Below are positions 34,682-41,877 of a stretch of 64,000 nt of DNA, one piece after another. Under the pieces are notes generated by a model. That model was not told the origin of the DNA. It made no database searches and saw nothing but the letters and a program-made list of their open reading frames with translations. Position numbers and translations under genes: made by a program. How positions within the stretch are numbered: position 1 is the stretch's first letter; every line of letters starts with the position of its first letter. Origin of the DNA: Streptomyces sp. CB02959 (GTDB taxonomy: Bacteria; Actinomycetota; Actinomycetes; Streptomycetales; Streptomycetaceae); contig NZ_NNBP01000009.1 in NCBI RefSeq assembly GCF_002803155.1, positions 1-64,000 of the forward strand, written 5' to 3'.

Positions 34682-35435
34682 GCCCCGCCGCGGACTGCGC
34701 CACGTCGAGCGGGCCATGGGCACGGTCTTCTCGTTCGACATCCGCGACACCCGCACCCCCGCCATCGATTCCGCCCTGGCCGACGCCGTCGCCTGGCTCC
34801 ACCACGTCGACGCGGTCTTCTCGACCTACCGTCCCGACAGCGCCGTCAGCCGACTGGCACGCGGCACGACGGCGCTCGACGCATGCCCCGCGGAGGTGCG
34901 CGAAGTCCTCGACCTCTGCGAGCAGGTGGAGCGCGCCACCGACGGCTGGTTCAGCAGCACCGCCGACGGCAGCCTCGACCCGACCGGACTGGTCAAAGGG
35001 TGGGCGGTCGAACGCGCCGCAGACATCCTGCGGGCCGCCGGCGCCCACCACACCTGCGTGAACGGCGGCGGCGACCTCCAACTCGGCGGCGGGACGGCAC
35101 CCGGCGTACCCTGGCGCGTCGGCATCGCCCACCCGCACCGCCCGGGCGAACTGTGCACCGTCGTCACCGGACACGACCTGGCCGTCGCCACCTCGGGCAC
35201 CGCCGAACGCGGCGCCCACATCCTCAACCCCCGCACCCGCACCCCCGTCACCAGCCTCGCCTCGCTCACCGTCGTCGGCACCGACCTCACCACCACCGAC
35301 GCCTACGCCACGGCCGCCTTCGCGATGGGTCCGGACGCCCGGGACTGGCTGGAGGGGCTCGACGGACACGAGGCGTTCGCCGTCACCCGGAACGGCGGGA
35401 CCTGGCACACCCGGGGATTCCCCGGAACGCCGTGA
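34674..35435 (+). CDS. apbE: FAD:protein FMN transferase
   Basis: 253 residues, short for the family. Motifs in order: GLVKGWAVERA, CVNGGGDLQLGG, ATSGTAERGAHILNPRT and TTDAYATAAFAMG. ApbE cleaves FAD and attaches FMN covalently to Thr/Ser of an acceptor, here surely the FMN-binding protein encoded just upstream. The GTG start overlaps that gene by eight bases. No obvious lipobox or signal sequence, which is odd because ApbE usually works outside the membrane. Confidence 0.92.
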   Translation: MPEPRRGLRHVERAMGTVFSFDIRDTRTPAIDSALADAVAWLHHVDAVFSTYRPDSAVSRLARGTTALDACPAEVREVLDLCEQVERATDGWFSSTADGSLDPTGLVKGWAVERAADILRAAGAHHTCVNGGGDLQLGGGTAPGVPWRVGIAHPHRPGELCTVVTGHDLAVATSGTAERGAHILNPRTRTPVTSLASLTVVGTDLTTTDAYATAAFAMGPDARDWLEGLDGHEAFAVTRNGGTWHTRGFPGTP

Positions 35436-35514
35436 CGCCGGCCCGGCCGGACGGCCCCGGCCGCGCGCAAGTCACGGACCCCCCGCCGTGCCCCACACAG
35501 CCCGGCCCCTCCTG

Positions 35515-36279
35515 TCAGGAACGGGCGGGGCCCGGCAGAGAGGGCGCGGCCTCGGCGGTCCCCGCCCGGCCGCCGGCCGTCCGCAGCGTCACGGCAGCCG
35601 CGACCCCCGCCACCAGTCCGCACGTCAGGGCGGCCGGGACGCCCTCCCCGATGCCGGCGGACAGGCGCAGCAGGCCCCCGTGCAGGCGCGCGCCGTCCAT
35701 CGCCATCCGCAGCAACTGGCTCGCCAGCAGCCCGAGGACGGTCGCGCAGACCGCGCCCACCGCCATCGCCGGGACCGTGGCCCGGGTGAGCAGTCCGGGC
35801 AGCCGCCGCAGTGCCCACCACACCACGACGAGCAGCAGCCCGTCGGCGGCGCGGTACAGGAGCCAGTCACCGAGCGGCGTACCCCCCGGTCCCGCCCAAC
35901 CACCGAGCAGCAGCCACTGCCGCAGGAGGTCGCCCGGTTCGGAGAGCAGCCCGATGTTCGGGGACACCGCCTGGAGGGCAGCGGCAACCGACTGGTACGA
36001 GAGGACCACCAGCGACAGTGCGACCATCGCGGTCCCGGCGGTCGCGGCCAGGCGGGCGGCGCGCGCCGGGGCGGCCTCCTGCGGCAGCGGACCGGCGCCC
36101 TTGGCGGTGACCCGCGCCAGGCACACGGTCACCGCCGCCGCGACCAGCCCCGTCAGCACCAGAACCTGCCGCCCGGAGGAGGTCACGCCCGCCAGCTGGG
36201 ACAGCAGGCGGAAACCACCGTGCCCGCGCGACGCGATCAGCCACGGCGCGGAGACGGTGATCGCCAGGGTCCCGGCCAC
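35515..36279 (-). CDS. Integral membrane protein, unknown; possibly truncated at the 5' end
   Basis: 254 residues with about five or six hydrophobic segments and an Ala/Gly-rich C-terminus. I recognise no family. The GTG at 36279 has no ribosome site, and the first hydrophobic stretch continues upstream of it in frame (GGVVVLVAG). The gene may therefore have lost its true beginning, or may start at a non-standard codon. It is convergent with apbE and divergent from a methyltransferase. Confidence 0.55.
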   Translation of the reverse strand: MAGTLAITVSAPWLIASRGHGGFRLLSQLAGVTSSGRQVLVLTGLVAAAVTVCLARVTAKGAGPLPQEAAPARAARLAATAGTAMVALSLVVLSYQSVAAALQAVSPNIGLLSEPGDLLRQWLLLGGWAGPGGTPLGDWLLYRAADGLLLVVVWWALRRLPGLLTRATVPAMAVGAVCATVLGLLASQLLRMAMDGARLHGGLLRLSAGIGEGVPAALTCGLVAGVAAAVTLRTAGGRAGTAEAAPSLPGPARS

Positions 36280-36408
36280 CAGGACGACGACACCACCGGA
36301 TCCGCAACGGACGCCCCAACCCCCGCACCCGGCCCCCGTCCGGGACCGGACAACGGCCTCGGACCGTGCACCGGCATCCCTTCCACGGATCGCGGATCAC
36401 CCCCCTGT

Positions 36409-36414
36409 TATTTT
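36409..36414 (+). promoter_or_regulatory. Leaderless -10 box (TATTTT)
   Basis: TATTTT then six bases and the GTG at 36421. No Shine-Dalgarno is present. Confidence 0.5.
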
Positions 36415-36420
36415 CGGGCG

Positions 36421-37239
36421 GTGACGGACTACGAGGTGGCCGGGGAGCCCGGCAAGGGGTATCTGCTCGACAATCAACAGGCCGAGGCCGGGCAGCGGTT
36501 CACGGCGTTGGCCGAGTTGTTCGACCCGGTGACGTTCCGGCGGCTGCGGGCGCTGGGCGTTGCGGGCGGGTGGAACTGCTGGGAGGTCGGGGCGGGCGGC
36601 CCGAGCGTGCCCGCCTGGCTGGCCGAGCGGGTCGGGGAGAAGGGCCGGGTGCTGGCCACCGACCTCGATACGTCGTGGATGCCGCAGGCCGGGGCGCCGT
36701 ACGAGGTGGTTCGGCACGACGTGGGCGCCGACGAGGCGCCCGAGGGGCCGTTCGACCTGGTGCACGCGCGGCTCGTCCTGGTGCATGTGCCGGAGCGCGA
36801 GGCCGCACTGCGGTCCATGGTGCGGGCGCTGCGGCCCGGCGGATGGCTGCTGGTCGAGGATGCCGATCCGGCGCTGCAGCCGCTGGCCTGCCCCGACGAG
36901 TACGGCCCTGAGCAGGAGCTCGCGAACCGGATCCGGCGCGGCTTCCGCGCGCTGCTCGCGGAGCGGGGCGCACAACTCGCCTTCGGGCGGACACTCCCCC
37001 GGCTGCTGCGCACGGCCGGATTGGCCGATGTCGAGGCCGACGCGTACTTCCCGATCACTTCTCCGGCCGGAAGTGCGCTGGAGGCCGCGACCGTACGGCA
37101 GATCCGCGACCGGTTGATCCAGGGCGGGCTGGCGACGGCCGAGGAGATCGAGGAGCACCTCGCGAACATCGGGTCCGGGCACCTCGACACCGCGACGGCG
37201 CCGCTGATCTCCGCGTGGGGACGGAAGCCGTCGGAATAG
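36421..37239 (+). CDS. Class I SAM-dependent methyltransferase
   Basis: 272 residues. A short helical start (GYLLDNQQAEAGQRFTALAELFD) leads to motif I CWEVGAGGPSVPAWLA, ATDLD (motif II) and FDLVHARLVLVHV (motif IV); the segment LRPGGWLLVEDAD follows. It belongs to the UbiE-like small-molecule methyltransferases. Substrate unknown. GTG start, leaderless. A 21-bp hairpin terminates it. Confidence 0.87.
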   Translation: MTDYEVAGEPGKGYLLDNQQAEAGQRFTALAELFDPVTFRRLRALGVAGGWNCWEVGAGGPSVPAWLAERVGEKGRVLATDLDTSWMPQAGAPYEVVRHDVGADEAPEGPFDLVHARLVLVHVPEREAALRSMVRALRPGGWLLVEDADPALQPLACPDEYGPEQELANRIRRGFRALLAERGAQLAFGRTLPRLLRTAGLADVEADAYFPITSPAGSALEAATVRQIRDRLIQGGLATAEEIEEHLANIGSGHLDTATAPLISAWGRKPSE

Positions 37240-37341
37240 CCCCGCCCGACGACCCCGCCCGACGGCTCGGCCATCGGCCGGGATCACCACGGGGAACACC
37301 ATCGCTCCGAACACCGACCGGCTGACTGGCCGGCTGACTGA

Positions 37342-37386
37342 CCGAGGGGCTGACTGCGCGCGATCCGCGCGCAGTCAGCCCCTCGG
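37342..37386. terminator. 21-bp perfect hairpin terminator between convergent genes
   Basis: Arms 37342-37362 and 37366-37386, 3-base loop. It serves the rightward methyltransferase and the leftward small secreted protein gene. Confidence 0.85.
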
Positions 37387-37398
37387 CCCGCAAGCACG

Positions 37399-37668
37399 TC
37401 AGCCGAGGCCACCCAGCATGGAGCCGCGGTCGCCGAACCCCGTGGAGTCGCGGCCGCCGAACCCCCCGAGGAGCCGGTCCCCCATACCGGAGGAACCGCC
37501 GCCGAGGTTCCGCGCGCCCCCGAAGAGGCCGTCATCGTGGCCGTCCGTGGGCTGCTGCTGGGCGGGAACGGGTGCGGCGGCGTGGGCCGGCGCGGCCGTG
37601 GCGGCGAGCCCCACCACGGGAAGCGCGGCCAGCAGCGCAGCCGCAGCGAGGCGAGACGGGTTCAACAC
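37399..37668 (-). CDS. Small secreted Gly-rich protein
   Basis: 89 residues. A Sec signal (SRLAAAALLAALPVVGLAA with AHA cleavage near 29) precedes a mature ~60-residue chain rich in Gly, Asp and Arg that ends GDRGSMLGGLG. FGGARNLGG and FGGRDSTGFG are loose repeats. The GTG at 37668 has AAGGGA about eight bases upstream. Function unknown; no cysteines. Confidence 0.65.
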   Translation of the reverse strand: MLNPSRLAAAALLAALPVVGLAATAAPAHAAAPVPAQQQPTDGHDDGLFGGARNLGGGSSGMGDRLLGGFGGRDSTGFGDRGSMLGGLG

Positions 37669-37941
37669 AGGACAGTCCCTTCGTCGTCGACCATGACAGT
37701 GGAAGCCTGTCCACCCGCACCTGCGGGCGTCCGGTACGGGACGGCGAATCACCTGATCGGAGCCCGGGGCCCGACCGGCTTCGCCCCTGGTTACGGCGCA
37801 CGAACCGGGGCGGGACGGTGTCCGGACAGCCGACCACGGCGCCGCCCACCGACTGCGGGACCACCGACCGCCCCCTGACTCGGGGCGCGTGTCCAGGGTC
37901 ACAGCCCACCTCGCCGAACAGCAGGAATGCCGACCCGACCG

Positions 37942-37960
37942 GTGCAGTTGGCAACTACAC
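37942..37960. promoter_or_regulatory. Palindromic operator candidate before the Old Yellow Enzyme gene
   Basis: GTG-N-AGTTG-N-CAACT-N-CAC, a 19-bp symmetric site 50 bases before the GTG start. The rest of 37669-38010 has no recognised feature. Confidence 0.5.
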
Positions 37961-38010
37961 GCATGCACGGCGTGCGCCCAAGCCTTCCGGTATCTACGAG
38001 GAGTACCCCC

Positions 38011-39138
38011 GTGACCGTCACAGCGTCCTCCAGCTCCCGCGCGGCCGAGATCCTGTCCCGGCCCGTCGCGCTGAACGGCCTGACCGTCCCGAACCGCATC
38101 GTGATGGCCCCGATGACGCGCATGTTCTCCCCGGGCGGTGTACCCGGCGAGGACGTGCAGTCGTACTACGCCCGCCGCGCCGCCGCGGGCGTGGGCCTGA
38201 TCGTCACCGAGGGGACCTACGTCGGCCACGAGTCGGCCGGGCAGAGCGACCGTGTGCCGCGGTTCCACGGGCAGGAGCAGCTGGCGGGGTGGGCGAAGGT
38301 CGCCGAGGCCGTCCACGCGGCGGGCGGCACCATCGTGCCGCAGCTGTGGCACATCGGCATGGTGCGCAAGCAGGGCGAGCCGCCCTTCGCCGACGCCCCG
38401 GCCGTCGGCCCCTCCGGCATCCGCGTCGACGGCACCGAGGGCACCGGCAAGGCGATGACCCGGCGCGACCTGGACGACGTCATCGGCGCCTTCGCCGAGG
38501 CCGCCGCGGCCGCCGAGCGCATCGGCTTCGACGGCGTCGAACTGCACGGCGCCCACGGCTACCTCCTCGACCAGTTCCTGTGGGCCGGCACCAACCGCCG
38601 CACCGACGGATACGGCGGCGACCCGGTGGCCCGTACGAAGTTCGCCGCCGAGATCGTGGCCGCGGTCCGCGAGACCGTCTCGCCCGACTTCCCGGTGCTC
38701 TTCCGCTACTCGCAGTGGAAGCAGGATGCCTACGACGCGCGACTGGCCGAGAGCCCGGCAGAGCTGGAGGCGATCCTGGCGCCGCTCGCCGCGGCCGGCG
38801 TCGACGCCTTCCACGCCTCCACCCGCCGCTACTGGCTCCCGGAGTTCGACGACTCGGACCTGAACCTGGCGGGCTGGACCAAGAAGCTCACCGGCAAGCC
38901 CACCATCACCGTCGGCTCGGTCGGCCTCGACGGCGACTTCGTCAGCGCCTTCCAGGGCGAGGGAGCCCCGGTCCAGGGCCTCGACAACCTCCTCGACCGC
39001 CTGGAGCGCGACGAGTTCGACCTGGTCGCGGTCGGTCGCGCCCTGCTCCAGGACCCGCAGTGGGCGGCCAAGGTCCTGGCCGACCGGTTCGCGGAGCTGA
39101 AGCCGTACGACGCGGCGGCGCTGAAGACGCTGAGCTAG
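38011..39138 (+). CDS. Old Yellow Enzyme-family NADH:flavin oxidoreductase
   Basis: 375 residues, a single FMN-binding TIM barrel. Visible motifs: NRIVMAPMTRMFS near the start, PQLWHIG, GFDGVELHGAHGYLLDQFLW with the substrate-binding His, TDGYGGD, and VGRALLQDPQW near the end. Members reduce activated C=C bonds with NAD(P)H. The GTG at 38011 has GAGGAG eight bases upstream. A palindromic operator precedes it but no regulator gene is next to it, so the regulator is elsewhere. Confidence 0.92.
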   Translation: MTVTASSSSRAAEILSRPVALNGLTVPNRIVMAPMTRMFSPGGVPGEDVQSYYARRAAAGVGLIVTEGTYVGHESAGQSDRVPRFHGQEQLAGWAKVAEAVHAAGGTIVPQLWHIGMVRKQGEPPFADAPAVGPSGIRVDGTEGTGKAMTRRDLDDVIGAFAEAAAAAERIGFDGVELHGAHGYLLDQFLWAGTNRRTDGYGGDPVARTKFAAEIVAAVRETVSPDFPVLFRYSQWKQDAYDARLAESPAELEAILAPLAAAGVDAFHASTRRYWLPEFDDSDLNLAGWTKKLTGKPTITVGSVGLDGDFVSAFQGEGAPVQGLDNLLDRLERDEFDLVAVGRALLQDPQWAAKVLADRFAELKPYDAAALKTLS

Positions 39139-39320
39139 GCAGCTGCGTCCGGACCGCGTGGTTGCGGTCCGGACGTGCCGCCCAGGCAGGCAAACCGGAC
39201 ACTGCCGAGGTGACGAGGCATCAGCCCGGCAACCGCCAGACGAGGGACACGGCGCATACGGGCAGAGCGTTTCGGGCAGATTGAGCGCGACCTCAGCACC
39301 TTCTCGGAGAGGCGCATCAC

Positions 39321-39485
39321 ATGCACCGCGTCGCAGCTGTCATTCTGGGAACTCTCGCAGTACTCGGCGTTTTCACGACTCCGGCAAGCGCCGCACCCCA
39401 CGACGGCACCTCGGCAACAGGGTCGTACGACTACGCGTTCTTCAACCCCAGGCTCGACGGCACCAATATGGTCATGAACGGCTAG
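39321..39485 (+). CDS. Very small secreted peptide (54 residues)
   Basis: The precursor starts MHRVAAVILGTLAVLGVF and has an ASA cleavage site near residue 24, leaving about 30 residues (with SYDYAFFNPRLDG and a VMNG end). Start ATG with GGAGAGG eight bases upstream, in-frame TAG. No family recognised, no cysteine. Short size makes the call moderate, but the ribosome site plus signal peptide is a convincing combination. Confidence 0.55.
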   Translation: MHRVAAVILGTLAVLGVFTTPASAAPHDGTSATGSYDYAFFNPRLDGTNMVMNG

Positions 39486-39622
39486 GCTCCGTCCGGGCGG
39501 TCACGTGCGGAGCCGGCGGACGAACGTCATGCCACAGAAAACGAGTTCCGCCGCCTGCGCCGCGCAGCCTACGCTTCCGTGATCGAGGACACCGCATATC
39601 CGACGGAGCGTGGGGCCCTGAC

Positions 39623-39829
39623 ATGGACGTGAACGGCGGCAGCGGCCCTGCATCGCTCGGCCCGGCTCTGCTGCTGAGCGGGTTGCGATGCCTGCGCGAG
39701 CACGGCGCCCGGACCGCTCGGCTGTACACCGGGACCGCGAATCCGTACCGGTCCTACGACCTCTACGAAAGCGTCGGGTTCCGGCGCCGGAACGAGTACG
39801 TCCGCTACCGCAAGCCGATCGCCGTCTGA
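39623..39829 (+). pseudogene. C-terminal remnant of a GNAT acetyltransferase
   Basis: 69 codons that read like the last third of a GNAT protein: ALLLSGLRCLREHGARTARL, then NPYRSYDLYESVGFRRRNEYVRYRKP. The acetyl-CoA-binding loop and the N-terminal strands are missing, and no matching sequence lies upstream in any frame. Confidence 0.65.
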
Positions 39830-39980
39830 TCCGGTTGAGGTGGCTCCGCACCACCTCGACCGGGCGGATTGCCGAAGACCGGGCCCGGATCGACCGGCCT
39901 GGCACGCCTCGGCTCACGACGCCGAGCGCCGGAGCCGCTACGCCGGAACGGGATCCTCCGGCTGCCTCTCGGGGCCGACC

Positions 39981-40613
39981 TCAGGATGTGACGGATCGTG
40001 GGGCCAGAGACTTCTCGATGAGTACCGCGGCCATCTCCTGGGCGCGCTCCGCGGCCTCGTCGACCGATTGCATGGAGTTCGCGATGCAGGCGCCCTCGTG
40101 CAGGATGAGCAGTTGGCCGGCCAGTTTCCCGGGGGCGTCGGCGCCGGCTTCGGTGGCGAGGTCCTCCAAATACGCCAGCAGCCATGCCTTCTGCTCGCGG
40201 GCGACTTCCTGTCCGGCGTGGTCGGCGGGCAGTTCGACGTAGGCGTTGACGAATGCGCAACCGCGCGGATTGCGCTCACGCATCCATGCGCGCAGGGCGT
40301 CGAAGGTGGCCAGCAGCTTTTCCTCGGGGGCTCCGTCGCGCTCGTCGACGTACTCCACGAGCGTGGAGCGCCACAGCCCGTCGCGGGCACGCAGGTAGGC
40401 CAGGATCAGATCCTCCTTCGAACCGAAACGGTCGTAGAGCGTCTTCTTGGTGACCCCTGCCTCCTCCGCGATCGCCTCTACGCCGACGGCGCGAATCCCC
40501 TGCTCGTAGAAGAGTCGAGAGGCCGTTTCGAGGATCTTCACACCGGCGGGAGTCAGGTGCTGCGCACCGCGCCGCTTCCCGCCCCGGCCGGTTGTCCCAC
40601 TGTCGCCAGTCAT
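39981..40613 (-). CDS. TetR-family regulator
   Basis: 210 residues. Residues ~15-65 are a TetR helix-turn-helix: ILETASRLFYEQGIRAVGVE, IAEEAGVTKKTLYDRFGSK. The ligand domain contains CAFVNAYVELPA and HEGACIANSM, each with a cysteine. The ATG at 40613 lacks a ribosome site, but TACCGT lies six bases upstream (leaderless), inside the first of two inverted operator copies. It is divergent from the aldolase gene, which it probably represses along with itself. Confidence 0.88.
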   Translation of the reverse strand: MTGDSGTTGRGGKRRGAQHLTPAGVKILETASRLFYEQGIRAVGVEAIAEEAGVTKKTLYDRFGSKEDLILAYLRARDGLWRSTLVEYVDERDGAPEEKLLATFDALRAWMRERNPRGCAFVNAYVELPADHAGQEVAREQKAWLLAYLEDLATEAGADAPGKLAGQLLILHEGACIANSMQSVDEAAERAQEMAAVLIEKSLAPRSVTS

Positions 40614-40619
40614 GTCTTG

Positions 40620-40625
40620 ACGGTA
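40620..40625 (-). promoter_or_regulatory. Leaderless -10 box (TACCGT) of the TetR gene
   Basis: On the minus strand TACCGT, six bases, then ATG at 40613. The box overlaps the proximal operator copy, consistent with autorepression. Confidence 0.45.
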
Positions 40626-40671
40626 CACGGACCGGTATGGTTACGTCAGTAGCTATACCGGTCTGTATACC
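40622..40671. promoter_or_regulatory. Two inverted TetR operator copies
   Basis: Related 19-mers face each other: 40622-40640 on the plus strand and 40653-40671 on the minus strand (15 of 19 identical). They share GACCGGTAT, giving 9-bp arms at 40630-40638 and 40655-40663. The right copy also holds ATAC-N6-GTAT. Confidence 0.6.
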
Positions 40672-40886
40672 TGACATTGACGACGCTGACCTGGGGCTTC
40701 TTCATGTTCGGTGACGCCATCAGCCTGGTGAGCGGCTTCGGGATCGCCGTCTGCGTGGGAGGCGTCGACCTGGTGCAGCCCCAGCGCTCACGAAAGGCCG
40801 GGGGCCGCGCACCTCGCCCCGATACCCGTCGACGCACCGCGGCCCATCCCCGCACACCAGCCCACCGCCTCACGAGGAGAGCACCC

Positions 40887-41558
40887 ATGAAGCCAGTAGT
40901 CATCGGCGAGGACGTCGAACTGCAGCGAGCGCACCTCGCCGCGGCCTACCGCGGCCTCTACCGGCGCGGCTGGATGCCGGGAACGTCGGGAAACATCTCG
41001 GTACGGAGCGGCGATGCCGTCGTGATCACGGCCGGCGGCCTGAGCAAGGGCACGATGTCCCACCACGACGTCGTCGTCGTCGAACCCGAGCAGGGGCTCC
41101 CACTGCTCGGCGAGAGCGAATGGCCCCCGGCCGAGACCGCCATCCATCTGGCCGTCTACCGGCAGTTGCCCTCGTGCGGAGCGGTCGTCCACGCCCACGC
41201 GCCGCATTCCATGGCGCTCGCCAACCTGGCCGGCGCGGCGGGCCCCATGGGCCAAGTAACCTTCACCGATTGGGAGTTGGCCAAGGGACTAGGGGTGGCC
41301 GATCCGCGGCTCGTCACGGTTCCCGTCTTCGCCAACCGGCCCGAGGCGCCCCGTATCGCCGAGGACGTGTCGGCCTATCTCGACGAGTCGGGGGCCGACG
41401 CTCCGCCCGCCCTGTTCATCGAACGGCACGGCGTCACCACCTGGGGGCGCGACCTCGAAGAGGCCCGCAAGCGGCTGGAGTGCATCGAGGAACTGAGTCG
41501 GCTGACCCTGCTGGTCGGCACGTACGGGGCCGGAGCCACGAAGGAGGCGGTGCGGTGA
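40887..41558 (+). CDS. Class II aldolase family protein, MtnB-like
   Basis: 223 residues of the class II aldolase/adducin fold. GWMPGTSGNISVR near the start and TAGGLSKG follow the pattern of methylthioribulose-1-phosphate dehydratase (MtnB). Zinc ligands are HAHAPH and, later, the His of FIERHGVTTWG. The order ETAIHL, VVHAHAPHS, WELAKGLG and EARKRLECIEEL fits MtnB, but fuculose-type aldolases remain possible. The ATG at 40887 has GAGGAG upstream. Its stop overlaps the next short frame (GTGA). No other methionine-salvage gene is next to it. Confidence 0.82.
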   Translation: MKPVVIGEDVELQRAHLAAAYRGLYRRGWMPGTSGNISVRSGDAVVITAGGLSKGTMSHHDVVVVEPEQGLPLLGESEWPPAETAIHLAVYRQLPSCGAVVHAHAPHSMALANLAGAAGPMGQVTFTDWELAKGLGVADPRLVTVPVFANRPEAPRIAEDVSAYLDESGADAPPALFIERHGVTTWGRDLEEARKRLECIEELSRLTLLVGTYGAGATKEAVR

Positions 41559-41692
41559 CGCTACCGCAGGCGCCTGGAGGAGAACCCGGCCTCAGCCCCC
41601 GCGTCGCCCGGGATACGGAGCAGACCACCCCCCGTATCGAGAGCTATGTCCAGCTGCCCAACTTCTTGATCGTCGCGGCCGAGCGTGGGTGA
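41555..41692 (+). CDS. Short coupled open frame (45 residues), uncertain
   Basis: GTGA overlap with the aldolase stop suggests translational coupling. The product ends SYVQLPNFLIVAAERG and has no recognised domain. It may be a genuine small protein or the 5' remnant of a deleted operon gene; GC pattern and coupling are the only support. Confidence 0.3.
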   Translation: MTLPQAPGGEPGLSPRVARDTEQTTPRIESYVQLPNFLIVAAERG

Positions 41693-41877
41693 AATAGGAC
41701 GTCGAACGGTGATTTGAGCAGCGTTCCCGCGCGTCGTCCGGCACGGGTAATGAATTCCACTGCGCGGATTAAAGCCGGGATCAGGTCGGTAAAGAATTTC
41801 CCCGCAACCGATGAGAAATCCCTTGGAACAGCCGACGACGGCTCGACCCGCCTCGAACATGCCCAAGACTGCTGCGC

